Assembly (NCBI GenBank): GCA_964486935.1
Contig: CAZAPG010000049.1
Location: 1-59,231 of the forward strand
Direction: 5' to 3'
DNA length: 59,231 nt
Origin: CAZAPG01 sp964486935
Lineage (GTDB): Bacteria; Chloroflexota; Anaerolineae; 4572-78; J111
The translations under genes and the position numbers were made by a program. Below, one piece after another: positions 24,172-34,000 of the stretch. Within the stretch, counting starts at the first letter, position 1. Each line of letters begins with the position of its first letter. Below the pieces are notes generated by a model, which worked only from the letters and a program-made list of their open reading frames with translations, had not been told where the DNA came from and made no database searches.

Positions 24172-24642
24172 CTACAAAGCCACTCTTGTTCTCCCCCGCC
24201 TGCTGCGTTGAATAGTGGCTCCATCTAAATGGGCGTAATATTCCCAGCCTGCGCCGCCACATACCTTGCAGCGACGCCCCATAAGCAGGCGTCCTTTTCC
24301 TTTACATTTGGAACATCTGGCAGCGGGCTGTCGGGCCAGCAAACTGCCCCGGCCAAAACACACGCTGCACGGTTGAGGTTTTTTCTTACCCTCTATCCCA
24401 ATCCCGCGACACCAGGCGCACGGTTCAAGCTTGAATTTAGATTCGCTTCGCCCCCCGGTCTCACTGCTTGAACCTGGCGGCGATAACAGCCTGAGCATAA
24501 AGCCGATGCCGCCCATTATCAATGCGCCCCATATGGCAAAATTCACCGGCGAGGCGTCAAATGCCCAGCCCACAGCCGCGCCTTCAATTGCGCCCACAAT
24601 TGAGCCAAACACTCCCCCAAATATCGCCCTGAAAATCCTCAT
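24172..24642 (-). CDS. Membrane protein with DnaJ-like zinc ribbons
   Basis: The 156-residue protein has two N-terminal membrane helices with Gly-rich faces (GGVFGSIVGAIEGAAVGWAF and IWGALIMGGIGFML). A cytoplasmic segment follows with four paired Cys motifs: CAWCRGIG, CSVCFGRG, CSKCKGKG and CKVCGGAG. These are CxxCxGxG units of the DnaJ central domain, enough for two zinc sites. There is no J domain. A role as a membrane-tethered thiol or chaperone-like zinc protein is possible. The start ATG at 24642 follows a weak GGGAT. Confidence 0.7.
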   Translation of the reverse strand: MRIFRAIFGGVFGSIVGAIEGAAVGWAFDASPVNFAIWGALIMGGIGFMLRLLSPPGSSSETGGRSESKFKLEPCAWCRGIGIEGKKKPQPCSVCFGRGSLLARQPAARCSKCKGKGRLLMGRRCKVCGGAGWEYYAHLDGATIQRSRRGRTRVAL

Positions 24643-24714
24643 GTGGTCATCCCGGTTTGCTGGGCACATTTCTGCTGATGCCCTCATTATACCACAAACC
24701 GAGGGGATAGATAA

Positions 24715-24743
24715 TTGCCGGGCATATGGGCAAATGGTACAAT
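24715..24743 (+). promoter_or_regulatory. Promoter of the GT-C gene at 24754
   Basis: TTGCCG (24715-24720) and TACAAT (24738-24743) are separated by 17 bases. A TTG start codon lies 11 bases after the -10, so the message would be leaderless or nearly so, as at 31077 and 49604. Confidence 0.55.
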
Positions 24744-24753
24744 CCCCCTACTT

Positions 24754-27555
24754 TTGGCCCAGGGAGCAAACCAAATTTCTGCGCAAATTCACAAATTACC
24801 GGCCATACTTAACCTCAAACGTCACCTGCTGCTGGCGGTTATTTATCTGCTGCTGGCGCTCAGCCTCACCTGGCCTGCCGCCGCCCACCTGACCACCCAC
24901 CTGCCCGGCGATGGCGGCGACGACCCGGCCATTGCCTGGAATTTGTGGTGGCTTAAATTTGCCCTGCTCAACCTGGGCCAAAATCCCTTTCACTCCGATT
25001 ATATGTTTTACCCTATCGGCGTTAACCTGGCCTTTTACACCCTGACAGTGCTTAACGCGGCAACGGCGCTGCCGTTCACGCTTAATTTTGGGGTAACAGC
25101 GGCCAGCAACCTGCATCTATTTTTTACCTTTATTATCAGTGGATACGGAACATTTCTGCTGACACGCTACATCCTGGCAATTACCGGCAGCAACAGCGGT
25201 CGGCGGCCTGCCCTGAGCCTGCCGAATGGGACAGCGGCCTGCCCTGAGCCTGCCGAACGGGCCTGCGGCCTAATTTGGTGGAGCGCCGCCATCGCCGGCG
25301 GATTTTACGCTTTTGCCGGCAACAAACTGTTTTACGTGGCTCTGGGCCAATTCAACATTGCCAGCAGCCATTGGATACCTTTGGCCGCGCTATATATTAT
25401 CCGCAGCCATCAGCAGCCCCGCCGGCTCAAAAATGCGCTGCTGGCCGGTCTGTTTTTAATCCTGCAAGCCTGGGCAGAAATGACCTATGCCTCATTTTTG
25501 CTGATTTTCATCGGCCTGTATTGGCTGTACTGGCTAACCCTTCACCTCATCCACCGCCATCAACCCGGGAACCTGCCCCAATCTCTCCTGCCCCATCTGC
25601 GGGCCGCGCTGGTGATGGGCGTCGCCTTTACCGTGGGGCTGCTGCCAATTCTGGTCAATATGCTGCCCGACATGCTGCGCGAGGGCGACTTTCTGGTAGA
25701 GGGCGGCGGCTTTGCCAGCGCCTTTAGCGCCGACCTGCTGGGCTTTGTCATCCCCACCATGCATCACCCCTGGTTGGGGCATCTGGTGGCTCAAAGCAAC
25801 ATTTCCGGCTTCGACAAGGGCCAACACATCTATCTGGGCCTGACGCTGCTGGCCCTGCTGGCAATAGCCGGATTGACCCAATTTCACCGGCCGCAGGCGC
25901 GCTTCTGGCTGCTGGCGGCAGCGGTGTTTGCCCTGCTCACGCTGGGGCCGGTCATCACCATCAATGGCCAGAGTACCGGCATCCCTGGCCCGTTTGTTCT
26001 GTTCCAAAACCTGCCCTTTTTCAAAGGCAATCGCTACCCCAGCCGCTACAGCGTGATGCTGCTTCTCAGCCTGAGCGTTATCGCCGGTTTTGCCCTGACC
26101 AAAATTGGCCGCCTGGCCCAATCAATTCAAAATTCACGCTTCACAATTCACAATTTAATTCTGACCGCCATTGCCCTGCTCTTTCTGTTTGAGCACCTGT
26201 CGCTACCACTGCCGCAATCGGATATGCGGACGCCGGCGGCCTACCAGACCATCGCCGCCCAACCGGGCGATTTTGCGGTGCTCGATATTCCCTTTGCCTG
26301 GCGCAACGGCTTTCGGATTACCGGCGCATTCACCACCCAATTTATGTTTGGTCAGTTTTACCAGACTCTACACCAAAAACGGTTACTACAGGGCAACACC
26401 AGCCGCAACCCGGAATTCAAATTTCAATATTTTACCAACGCCCCGCTGCTCAACTCGCTGCTGGCGCTGGAAACCGGCAAATCCCTGCCCGCCGGGCGGT
26501 GGGAGTCAGACCGGGCCATCGCCGCCGAGACATTGCGCTTTTTCAACATTCAATATATTGTGGTTCGGCCCGAGGCCAACAACCCATTTGGCCACTACCC
26601 GCAAGATACCATCCCCTACATCGAAAATGTGCTGCCGGTTGAAAAAATCCACGATGCCCCGGCCATCAAAATTTACAAAATTATAAACAGTGCTCAGGAG
26701 TCCACAGTAAATTCTGAACTTCAAATCGACGCCGGCTCGCCGCTGGCCCCGCTCTATTTTGGCGAAGGTTGGGGGTTGTTGACTCCCGGCCAACCCATTA
26801 CCGCCCAGCGAGCGCAGGCGCGGCTGCTGCTGCCTCTAACCGCCAACGCCCGGCGCGTTACCCTGCAAATGCGTTTGCCGGAGGCCGCCGGGGTAGAAAC
26901 ACGAGCCGTGTGGCTGGAAGCCAATCATTGGCAGTCGGCCCGGCAGCAAGTGACCGGCGACTGGCAGGCGCTCACTTTTGAAATTCCGGGGCAGGCCATC
27001 CGGCCCGGCCTTAATGAGGTGTGGCTTCAGTTTGAAGGGGTTACTCAACTGGCTCCTTTTCAACCCGACACGCCAGCTGCGGATATCACCGTTGTTAGCG
27101 CCGGACAGGAAGTAGGCAGCTTTGGCCACATTTTTATTAACGGGCGCAACGTGTCGCCCAACAAGCGAGGTTACAATGTGGCTATCATTCAACCGGGCGC
27201 GCCGCTTCAAACGGCCAGTTTTGACACGCATCTCGACTCCTCTGCTTCGGCCCAACTGGCCCGGCTGCTGCAAACCGCGCCGCCCAACGCAACCATCGCC
27301 CTGGCCGCCGCCGATGAAGCCAGCCACAGCCTGAGTGAAGAAGCTGCGCGGGCCATTCAGCAGGCTACCGGCGCAGCGGGCGATTTGCGCGGCTGTTTTC
27401 GGTGCAGCCAGGCCATCATCCGGCCGGCCGGCGAGCCAATGTTGGAAAGTTTAGACCCGCTGCGACCGGTCGGCCTGACCACTCGCCTGGGCCTGACCGA
27501 ACCGGCCATCGCCGCCGTTGTCAGGCAAATACGGGTTGAAACCAATCAGCCGTAG
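24754..27555 (+). CDS. Large GT-C-like membrane protein
   Basis: About 933 residues if translation starts at the TTG at 24754; the start is uncertain because the frame is open upstream through the promoter. Roughly 11 membrane helices occupy the first 460 residues, with the loop DGGDDPAIAWNLWWLKFALL after helix 1 carrying the acidic residues expected of GT-C enzymes. A large soluble part follows (460-933). An in-frame insertion at 25211-25261 encodes PALSLPNG-ACPEPAERA in the third loop, created by a REP element. A second tract (26127-26162) encodes SIQNSRFTIHNLI. The donor and acceptor are unknown. Confidence 0.68.
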   Translation: MAQGANQISAQIHKLPAILNLKRHLLLAVIYLLLALSLTWPAAAHLTTHLPGDGGDDPAIAWNLWWLKFALLNLGQNPFHSDYMFYPIGVNLAFYTLTVLNAATALPFTLNFGVTAASNLHLFFTFIISGYGTFLLTRYILAITGSNSGRRPALSLPNGTAACPEPAERACGLIWWSAAIAGGFYAFAGNKLFYVALGQFNIASSHWIPLAALYIIRSHQQPRRLKNALLAGLFLILQAWAEMTYASFLLIFIGLYWLYWLTLHLIHRHQPGNLPQSLLPHLRAALVMGVAFTVGLLPILVNMLPDMLREGDFLVEGGGFASAFSADLLGFVIPTMHHPWLGHLVAQSNISGFDKGQHIYLGLTLLALLAIAGLTQFHRPQARFWLLAAAVFALLTLGPVITINGQSTGIPGPFVLFQNLPFFKGNRYPSRYSVMLLLSLSVIAGFALTKIGRLAQSIQNSRFTIHNLILTAIALLFLFEHLSLPLPQSDMRTPAAYQTIAAQPGDFAVLDIPFAWRNGFRITGAFTTQFMFGQFYQTLHQKRLLQGNTSRNPEFKFQYFTNAPLLNSLLALETGKSLPAGRWESDRAIAAETLRFFNIQYIVVRPEANNPFGHYPQDTIPYIENVLPVEKIHDAPAIKIYKIINSAQESTVNSELQIDAGSPLAPLYFGEGWGLLTPGQPITAQRAQARLLLPLTANARRVTLQMRLPEAAGVETRAVWLEANHWQSARQQVTGDWQALTFEIPGQAIRPGLNEVWLQFEGVTQLAPFQPDTPAADITVVSAGQEVGSFGHIFINGRNVSPNKRGYNVAIIQPGAPLQTASFDTHLDSSASAQLARLLQTAPPNATIALAAADEASHSLSEEAARAIQQATGAAGDLRGCFRCSQAIIRPAGEPMLESLDPLRPVGLTTRLGLTEPAIAAVVRQIRVETNQP
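25211..25261. repeat. Two tandem REP elements inside a coding sequence
   Basis: CCCTGAGCCTGCCGAATGGG (25211-25230) and CCCTGAGCCTGCCGAACGGG (25242-25261) lie in a 31-base tandem unit. They keep the frame open and lengthen an extracytoplasmic loop. The same family occurs at 12751-12770 outside genes. Confidence 0.75.
26127..26162. repeat. Heptamer-like tract in coding sequence
   Basis: AATTCAAAATTCACGCTTCACAATTCACAATTTAATTC is an AT-rich degenerate repeat inside a GC-rich gene. It encodes a polar loop between two membrane helices. Confidence 0.5.
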
Positions 27556-27568
27556 GTCTTAAACACCA

Positions 27569-27596
27569 TTGTATTATTTGCCATAAGCCCTATAAT
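27569..27596 (+). promoter_or_regulatory. Promoter of the cNMP-binding protein gene
   Basis: TTGTAT (27569-27574) and a perfect TATAAT (27591-27596) are 16 bases apart. The leader to the ATG at 27719 is about 115 bases and shows no strong structure. Confidence 0.55.
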
Positions 27597-27718
27597 TAAA
27601 GCAGATTCACTTAACAGCTACGCCAGACCTCAAGGGTTTCAAAAACCTTTGATCTCTTCATTGGGCCAGAAACAGCGTGTTTGTTGGGAGCAGTTGATAA
27701 CCAGACGGGAGCAATAAC

Positions 27719-28567
27719 ATGGCAAATGAGTCGCTAAGGCGTCTTAAAAAATTTCAACTTTTCAAAAGCGCCCCCCCGGCTGACCCCAAACTGATTCGAT
27801 ACCTGTCTAAACAGCCGCTATTTAAGGGTGCGCCGGAAGAAGTATTAGCCAAAATTGCCGGCCAGGTTAAAACACACCGTCTGGCTAAAGATGATGTGCT
27901 GCTGCGTAAAGGCGCTCCCAGCGAGTCGCTCTTTATTATCCGCACCGGCTGGCTAAAAGTAACCACCAGCGATACCCATGGCGAAGAGGTGGTGTTAAAC
28001 CACCTTGGCCCTGGCCAGGTATTGGGCGAGATGTCGCTGCTGGACCGCAGCCCGCGCTCCAGTACCGCCGTGGTACTCAGAGACGCGGAAATTATAGAAA
28101 TTGCCTACGACCTGATTTTAGAGGTTATGGAGCAGCATCCGGTGCTGGCCCAGTCGCTACTGCAAGAAATGTTTAACCGGGTGCGCTTTGCCAACGCCTA
28201 CGTTGAAGAAGCGGTGGAGTGGTTCAGGCACATTGCCGCCGGCAACTACGATTTTGTGCAGGGGCAAATTGAACAATCCCAATCAACCGTGGTAGATATG
28301 AGCAAACCAGACCACGCCCGCGCCAGCGCCTTTCTCTCGGTCTTTTTCAAAATGATCGAAGATGTTAAAACCCGCGAGCTTCAGTTGAAGCAACAGGTCC
28401 ATCACCTGACCATTCAAATTGACGAGGCCAAACGGCAAAAAGCCGTGCAAGAGTTAACCGATACCGAATTTTTTGAAGGGCTGCAAGAGGCTGCCCAGCG
28501 GGTTCGGCAAGAGCGAGAGTCCCGCCTCAAACAGCAATCCCAATCCGACTCCTCCGCCGCAGACTAA
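27719..28567 (+). CDS. Cyclic nucleotide-binding protein with C-terminal coiled coil
   Basis: The 282-residue protein has a Crp-type beta-roll (about 25-145) whose phosphate-binding cassette GEMSLLDRSPRSSTAV has both the Glu and the Arg needed to bind cAMP or cGMP. After it there is no helix-turn-helix. The last 140 residues are helical and charged (VKTRELQLKQQVHHLTIQIDEAKRQKAVQE), forming a coiled coil. It is therefore more likely a protein-interaction effector than a transcription factor. GGGAG precedes the ATG. The stop overlaps the start of the DUF2079 gene by one base, so the two are coupled. A class III cyclase is encoded at 45295-48981. Confidence 0.83.
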   Translation: MANESLRRLKKFQLFKSAPPADPKLIRYLSKQPLFKGAPEEVLAKIAGQVKTHRLAKDDVLLRKGAPSESLFIIRTGWLKVTTSDTHGEEVVLNHLGPGQVLGEMSLLDRSPRSSTAVVLRDAEIIEIAYDLILEVMEQHPVLAQSLLQEMFNRVRFANAYVEEAVEWFRHIAAGNYDFVQGQIEQSQSTVVDMSKPDHARASAFLSVFFKMIEDVKTRELQLKQQVHHLTIQIDEAKRQKAVQELTDTEFFEGLQEAAQRVRQERESRLKQQSQSDSSAAD

Positions 28568-31017
28568 TGTTCACTCAGCGCAACATGCGGGGCCGTATCG
28601 CCCGGTTGCGGCCCATTTTGCCTCAGCTTCTGCTCGCCTGTTTGGTAGCCTCTTACATTGTTTACTTCTGCTGGTATACTATCAACCGGCACAATACCCT
28701 CAACTCTTATATGGCCGACCTGTCGCTCATCGACCAGCCGATGTGGAACACGGTCATCGGCCCCGGCGGCTTTATGGAAGTAACCTGGGGCGACCGCCAG
28801 CAGCCCCGTCTGGCTGAACATTTCGAGCCAATTCTGGTGCCCCTGGCTCTCCTCTTTTTTATTTGGGATGACGTGCGCGTACTGCTTATTGCCCAGAGCG
28901 TAGCCCTGGCCCTGGGCGCGCTCCCCGTTTTCTGGATCGCCAGAGATCAATTAACAATTAAAAATGAACCATTAACAAATCCAAATTTACCATTTACCAA
29001 TTGGGCCGCCCTGGCCTTTGCCGCCGCCTACCTGCTTTACCCCCACCTGCAAGCCGCCAACATTGCCGATTTTCACGCCGACCCCTTTGTCGTTGCGCCG
29101 CTGCTGTTCGCTTTCTGGTACGCCAGCCAACGCCGCTGGAAATGGATGTGGTTGTGGGCCATCATCGCCATGCTCACCAAAGAAAATCTGCCCACCCTCA
29201 CCGCCATGCTCGGCCTCTTTATCATCATCGACGCCTATCGTCACCGGTCGCTCCGCCAATTACCAATAGTGCACGGCCTGGCTCTTATCCTCCTCAGCGC
29301 CGCCTGGTTTTTCGTCGCCACGTTTCTGATTGTTGCGCCGCTGGCCCGCCACTATTTTGGCACGGATGGCCCCATCTACCTGGCCAATCGCTTTAACGGC
29401 GGGCCGGCAGCATTACCGGCGCTGCTGGCCGACCCCGCCCGCTGGCGCTATCTGCTGGGGTTGCTGGCGGCTGCCGGATTTCTACCCCTGCTGGCCCCGG
29501 AGCTGCTCATATTGGGATTACCCGTGCTGCTGGCCAACTTTTTCAGCAACTTCCCCGGTCAATACTCCGGCGAGCAGCACTATTCGGCCCCGCTGGTGGC
29601 CGCTTTTATTGTGGCCGCTATCTACGGGACACGCCGCCTGATTAATAGACTTTCTCTACGCGAAAACAATGGCTGGCCGCTCAGAAAAATCGCGCTGATT
29701 GCCGCGTGTCTGTGGCTGCTGGGCTGGTCGTTGGGCTACCACAGCCTGCGCGGCTGGACGCCCCTCTCCATCCGCGCCGAGCATTACCAAATGACCCCGG
29801 CGGCGGCGCAATTACCCGCCCTGTTGCGTCACATCCCCGCCGAGGCCGTGACCAGCGCCAGCGCGGGCGTGCACCCTCACCTGGCCCACCGGCAGGTGGC
29901 CTACACCTTTCCAATTGTGCAGGAAGCCGGCTACCTGCTGGTCGATGTAACCGACATTCCCGGCGTTCACCCCTTCGATGCCCGCGCCCAGGTTATAGAA
30001 ATGCTCACCACCGACTGGTCAATTTTGCAGGCCACCGATGGACTCATTCTGGCCCAAAAATCGCCCGCCGACCCCTCTGCTCCCCCGCCCCCCTGCTCCC
30101 CCGCCCCCCTGCCCTGCCCCTTCTACCAGTTTGCCCGCTCCATCAGCACGCCCGCCACCCTCACCCATCTCGCCTTTGGCGACGGCCGCCTGCGCCTGCT
30201 GGGGTATGACGTGCTGGACGACCCCGACGATGGCCTTACCTTTCGCTTTTACTGGCAGGCCGCGCAGCCGTTACCGGCCGAATTGCAGCTCTGGCCGCTG
30301 GTTTTCGATGACCTGGGCCGGCTGCTCAGCGACCCCACCCAGGCGCCGATGATTGCCGCCGTCTGGTATCCTCCCAACGCCTGGCAACCCGGCGAGATGA
30401 TCGTCACCGAAACCCTGCCCCAACTGCTGCCCCGCAACTTTCATCTGGGGCTGGCCGTTGGCGCCAATTTTGCCGACCCGTCCCAACGCTGGCCCGCCAC
30501 CGGCCAGCCGGAAGAGCGGTCTCGCCTTCTACCGGGCGACTGGGTGCAACTGGCCAGCTTTACCCGGCAGGGCCATTTTTTAACCCACCTGCCGCCGCTG
30601 CCCGGCCTGCAACTCCTTACCCCCACCGAGACCCAATTTGGACCGGACATTCAATTAACCGGCTACCGGCTCGACCCGCCGCCGGCGCGGGCGGGCAATC
30701 ATCTCACCGTCTGGCTTCAATGGCAGGCCGGCCAGCCGCCGCCGCGCGATTTCACGGTTTTTGTTCACCTGCTGGCCGCCGATGGCGCGCGGGTGGCCCA
30801 AAGCGACGCCTACCCCACCTGGCTTTTCCCGCAGCCCACTTCGCAGTGGCCGCTTCACCAACCCGTTGTGGATGTTCACACCCTTGCCCTGCCCGCCGAT
30901 TTGCCCCCCGGCCAATACACGCTGCGCGTCGGCCTGTACGATGCCCAAACATTGCAGCGCCTGGCCCGGCCAGATGGGAGTGATTACGTTCAACTTGGGC
31001 AAGTTCACATTGAATAA
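28567..31017 (+). CDS. DUF2079 membrane protein with C-terminal beta-sandwiches
   Basis: The 816-residue protein matches DUF2079: LSLIDQPMWNTV, then TWGDRQQPRLAEHFEPILVPLALL, followed by helices and NIADFHADPFVVAPLLFAFW. DUF2079 proteins are GT-C-like membrane proteins of unknown substrate. About 10 helices end near residue 400. The soluble end holds at least two beta-sandwich units (LTVWLQWQAGQPPPRDFTVFVHL to GQYTLRVGLYDAQTLQRL). The loop TIKNEPLTNPNLPFTN (nt 28950-29003) is encoded by an AT-rich repeat, and a C-rich repeat (30075-30125) encodes SPADPSAPPPPCSPAPLPC. Confidence 0.8.
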   Translation: MFTQRNMRGRIARLRPILPQLLLACLVASYIVYFCWYTINRHNTLNSYMADLSLIDQPMWNTVIGPGGFMEVTWGDRQQPRLAEHFEPILVPLALLFFIWDDVRVLLIAQSVALALGALPVFWIARDQLTIKNEPLTNPNLPFTNWAALAFAAAYLLYPHLQAANIADFHADPFVVAPLLFAFWYASQRRWKWMWLWAIIAMLTKENLPTLTAMLGLFIIIDAYRHRSLRQLPIVHGLALILLSAAWFFVATFLIVAPLARHYFGTDGPIYLANRFNGGPAALPALLADPARWRYLLGLLAAAGFLPLLAPELLILGLPVLLANFFSNFPGQYSGEQHYSAPLVAAFIVAAIYGTRRLINRLSLRENNGWPLRKIALIAACLWLLGWSLGYHSLRGWTPLSIRAEHYQMTPAAAQLPALLRHIPAEAVTSASAGVHPHLAHRQVAYTFPIVQEAGYLLVDVTDIPGVHPFDARAQVIEMLTTDWSILQATDGLILAQKSPADPSAPPPPCSPAPLPCPFYQFARSISTPATLTHLAFGDGRLRLLGYDVLDDPDDGLTFRFYWQAAQPLPAELQLWPLVFDDLGRLLSDPTQAPMIAAVWYPPNAWQPGEMIVTETLPQLLPRNFHLGLAVGANFADPSQRWPATGQPEERSRLLPGDWVQLASFTRQGHFLTHLPPLPGLQLLTPTETQFGPDIQLTGYRLDPPPARAGNHLTVWLQWQAGQPPPRDFTVFVHLLAADGARVAQSDAYPTWLFPQPTSQWPLHQPVVDVHTLALPADLPPGQYTLRVGLYDAQTLQRLARPDGSDYVQLGQVHIE
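28950..29003. repeat. AT-rich heptamer-like tract inside the DUF2079 gene
   Basis: Units of the type ATTAACAA/ATTAAAAA/TTTACCA are repeated imperfectly, in contrast to the GC-rich flanks. The tract is in frame and lies in the loop between two membrane helices. Confidence 0.6.
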
Positions 31018-31038
31018 AGGCACTATCCCCCTGCTGCC

Positions 31039-31067
31039 TTGCCCCAATTATCACCCGGTGGTAGCAT
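31039..31067 (+). promoter_or_regulatory. Promoter of the GT-C gene at 31077
   Basis: TTGCCC (31039-31044) and TAGCAT (31062-31067) are 17 bases apart and lie directly before the ATG, leaving almost no leader. The paralogous gene at 49604 has the same two hexamers at the same spacing. Confidence 0.55.
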
Positions 31068-31076
31068 GTCGCCCCT

Positions 31077-34000
31077 ATGAGTAAACATCGTCTCTGGCTG
31101 CTGAGCCTCATTTTGATAGCCTTTGGCCTGCGGCTGACCCTGCTGGGCGAGCAAAGCCTGTGGTACGACGAAGGCGTCACCTGGATGCTGTCGCAGATGA
31201 AGCTGCCCGACCTCATCGAGTGGACCGCCGCCGATATTCAGCCGCCGCTCTACTACCTGCTCATCTGGACCACCGACATTTTTTGGGGCGACAGCGAGTG
31301 GGCGCTGCGCTTTCCTTCGGCCCTGTTCAATACCCTGACGGTGCCCCTGCTTTATGCCCTGGCCCGCCGCCTTTTCACCCCCGCCCCTCTGCTCCCCCAC
31401 CCCCCTGCTCCTCCGCGCCGCCGGGCCTCCGCGGCCCTACTCGCCGTCATCCTCTTCACCCTCTCGCCATTGATGGTCTACTACAGCCAGGAAGCCCGCA
31501 TGTACACCCTGCTCACCTTCCTGTCCACGCTGGCCGGTTATCTGCTGCTAAAAGCAATTTCCAATTATCAATACCCAAAGGGCACTTCGTTAGCAATTAG
31601 CAATAAACAATACCCACAGGGCGCTTTATTACCACTTACCACTTACCAATTACCAAAGACCCACGATAAACCTGCTCACTACTCCCCGCGGAGCGTCCCT
31701 ACTTCTTATTCCCTGCTCTACGCCTTCACCGCCGCCGCCGCGCTCTACACCCATTACTTTGCCGCCTTTTTGCTGATAGCTCACGCCGGCTACGCCCTTT
31801 ACATTCTGTGGCAGCAACACTTTTCCAAACCGCTGCTGGCTCAATTTGTGGTCGCTTTTGGCGGCGCGATGCTGCTGTTTGCGCCCTGGCTGCCCACCCT
31901 GCTGGCCCGCCTGGGCGATGATCCCAGCTACTGGCCCGGCGCGCTCAAACTTAACGAGGCCGTTCGCAAAGTCCTGATCAGCTTCACCGCCGGCGAAACC
32001 GTCTTTGAGCAAATCGGCGGCTGGCTGGCCCTGGCCTATTTCGGATTTTTGATTTTGTCATTTGTCATTCGTCACCCTGCGCGATCCTTCGTCCTTCGTC
32101 CTTCATCGCGCCCCACTCATCACTCATCCCTCTTCCTCCTCCTCTGGCTGCTGCTGCCCATCCTATTAATTTTGACCCTCAGCTACCAGTCGCCTAAATT
32201 CAACCCGCGCTACACCCTGCTGGCCTGGCCCGCCTTTGCCCTGCTCACCGCCGCCCTGCTGGCCCCCAAGCACCTCCCAACCGCCACGCCCTACGCGCCA
32301 CGCGCTACGTCCCCTGTCCCGCGTTTCCTCTCCACCCTCACCCTCCTCTTCATTCTGGCCACCTTCACCTACAGCCTGTTCAATTGGTTCACCGACCCCC
32401 GTTTTTCAAAAGATGACTTTCAGGCCCTGGCCCAGTTTGTCCGCGAGCGCCAGGCGCCCAACGAAACGGTGCTGCTCAGTTCCGGCCACCTCTTTCCGGT
32501 GTGGGCCTATTACTCCGGCTGGGAAGGCTGGACCCCCCTGCCCTGGATGCTCCGCCTGAATGTCAACCGTGTTACCCAGCTGGGCATCGCCGCCGAGATT
32601 GCCGACGCCGTTAAAGGCAAGGATGGCGTCTGGCTGGTCACCTGGCAGGATGAGGTCATCGACCCCAACGGCGTGGTCCCCTTCTGGCTGGATCTCATCG
32701 GCGAGCGCCCCGACGACGCCGGCGACTTCTGGGGCGTCGGCCTGGAACACTGGCGCATCAACCCAGAGAAAGTCGCCCTGCTGCATCAAAGCCCCATCCA
32801 GCGCCCGGTTGAATTTTTAACCTCTGCGGCGACCTCCTCCGGCAGCGCATCCACCGGAATGCCGGCCTTTAATTTTGCCAATCAGGTTGACCTGCTGGGC
32901 TATACCCAACTGAGCGACACCGACCTGGCCCTGTTCTGGCGCCCCCGCCAGCCACTCCCCGACAATCTCATTCTCACCCTTGACCTGACCGACCCCAACG
33001 GCTTTGATTGGGACCGGGAGAGCCTCATTGGCCGGCCCGGCGCGTACCTGTATCCGCCCTCGCGCTGGCCCGTGGGCGAGGTGGTGATGACCCGCCACCG
33101 GCTGCCGTGGCAAATCGGCGCGCCCCCCGGCCTTTACACGGTTGAAATCGGGCTGGGCCAGGCCGATACCGAGCTGGCCGGCTGGGATGTACTCGATGAG
33201 CAGGGCCGCCCCCAACGCCGCACCGCCTTGCTTGATTTTGTTAACCTGAGCGAGCTGGTCAGGCCCGACAGTGGCCCCCTGCCCATCGACAATGACCCCG
33301 CCATTGATTTTCTGCCCATTCTGGCGGTGCGGCGGATGATTCTGCCCCAAACCGCGGCCCAGCCCGGCGACCGCCTGCTGCTGGCCCTGTTGTGGCAGGC
33401 CGGCGAATTCAACCTCGATAACGTCTCGGTGGCCTTCGATGTCACCGATGCCGCCGGTCAGACGCATCGAGTTGGGGCCTCCTTTACCCCCAGCCGCCAG
33501 TTTAACCTGCCCCGCTGGCAGCCGGGCGATGTGGTGCTGGGCCAATACTGGCTTGATATTCCGCCGGAAGCCGCCCCCGGCCCCGCCTCGTTACAGCTTC
33601 ACCTGATTAACGTTAGCGGCTTCTTTTACGATGAGGTTTTCCCGCTGGCCGGGCTGGAAATTTTACCCACCGACCGCAACTTCACCCCGCCCGAATCGGT
33701 TGATATGCCGCTTCAGGCCGACTTCTCCGGCCAGGCGGCGCTGCTGGGCGCAGACTGCCCCAACCGCTGCCGCGCCGCCCCCGGCCAATCCATCACGCTG
33801 ACCTTTTACTGGCAGGCCGAGGCCCGCTTCAAGACCAATTACACTATCTTTACCCACCTGTTGGGGCCGGACGAAACCGTGCTCATCAACGCCGACCACG
33901 CCCCGCCCAAACCAACCCAGGGCTGGGTTCCCGGCGAAATCATCACCGATGCCGTCACCCTCACCATTCCCGCCGGCCTGCCCCCCGGCGATTATGCCGT

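Noticed and set aside
24715..24754. Start of the large GT-C gene at the TTG at 24715
   Set aside because: That TTG is part of the -35 element of the likely promoter, so translation should begin downstream.
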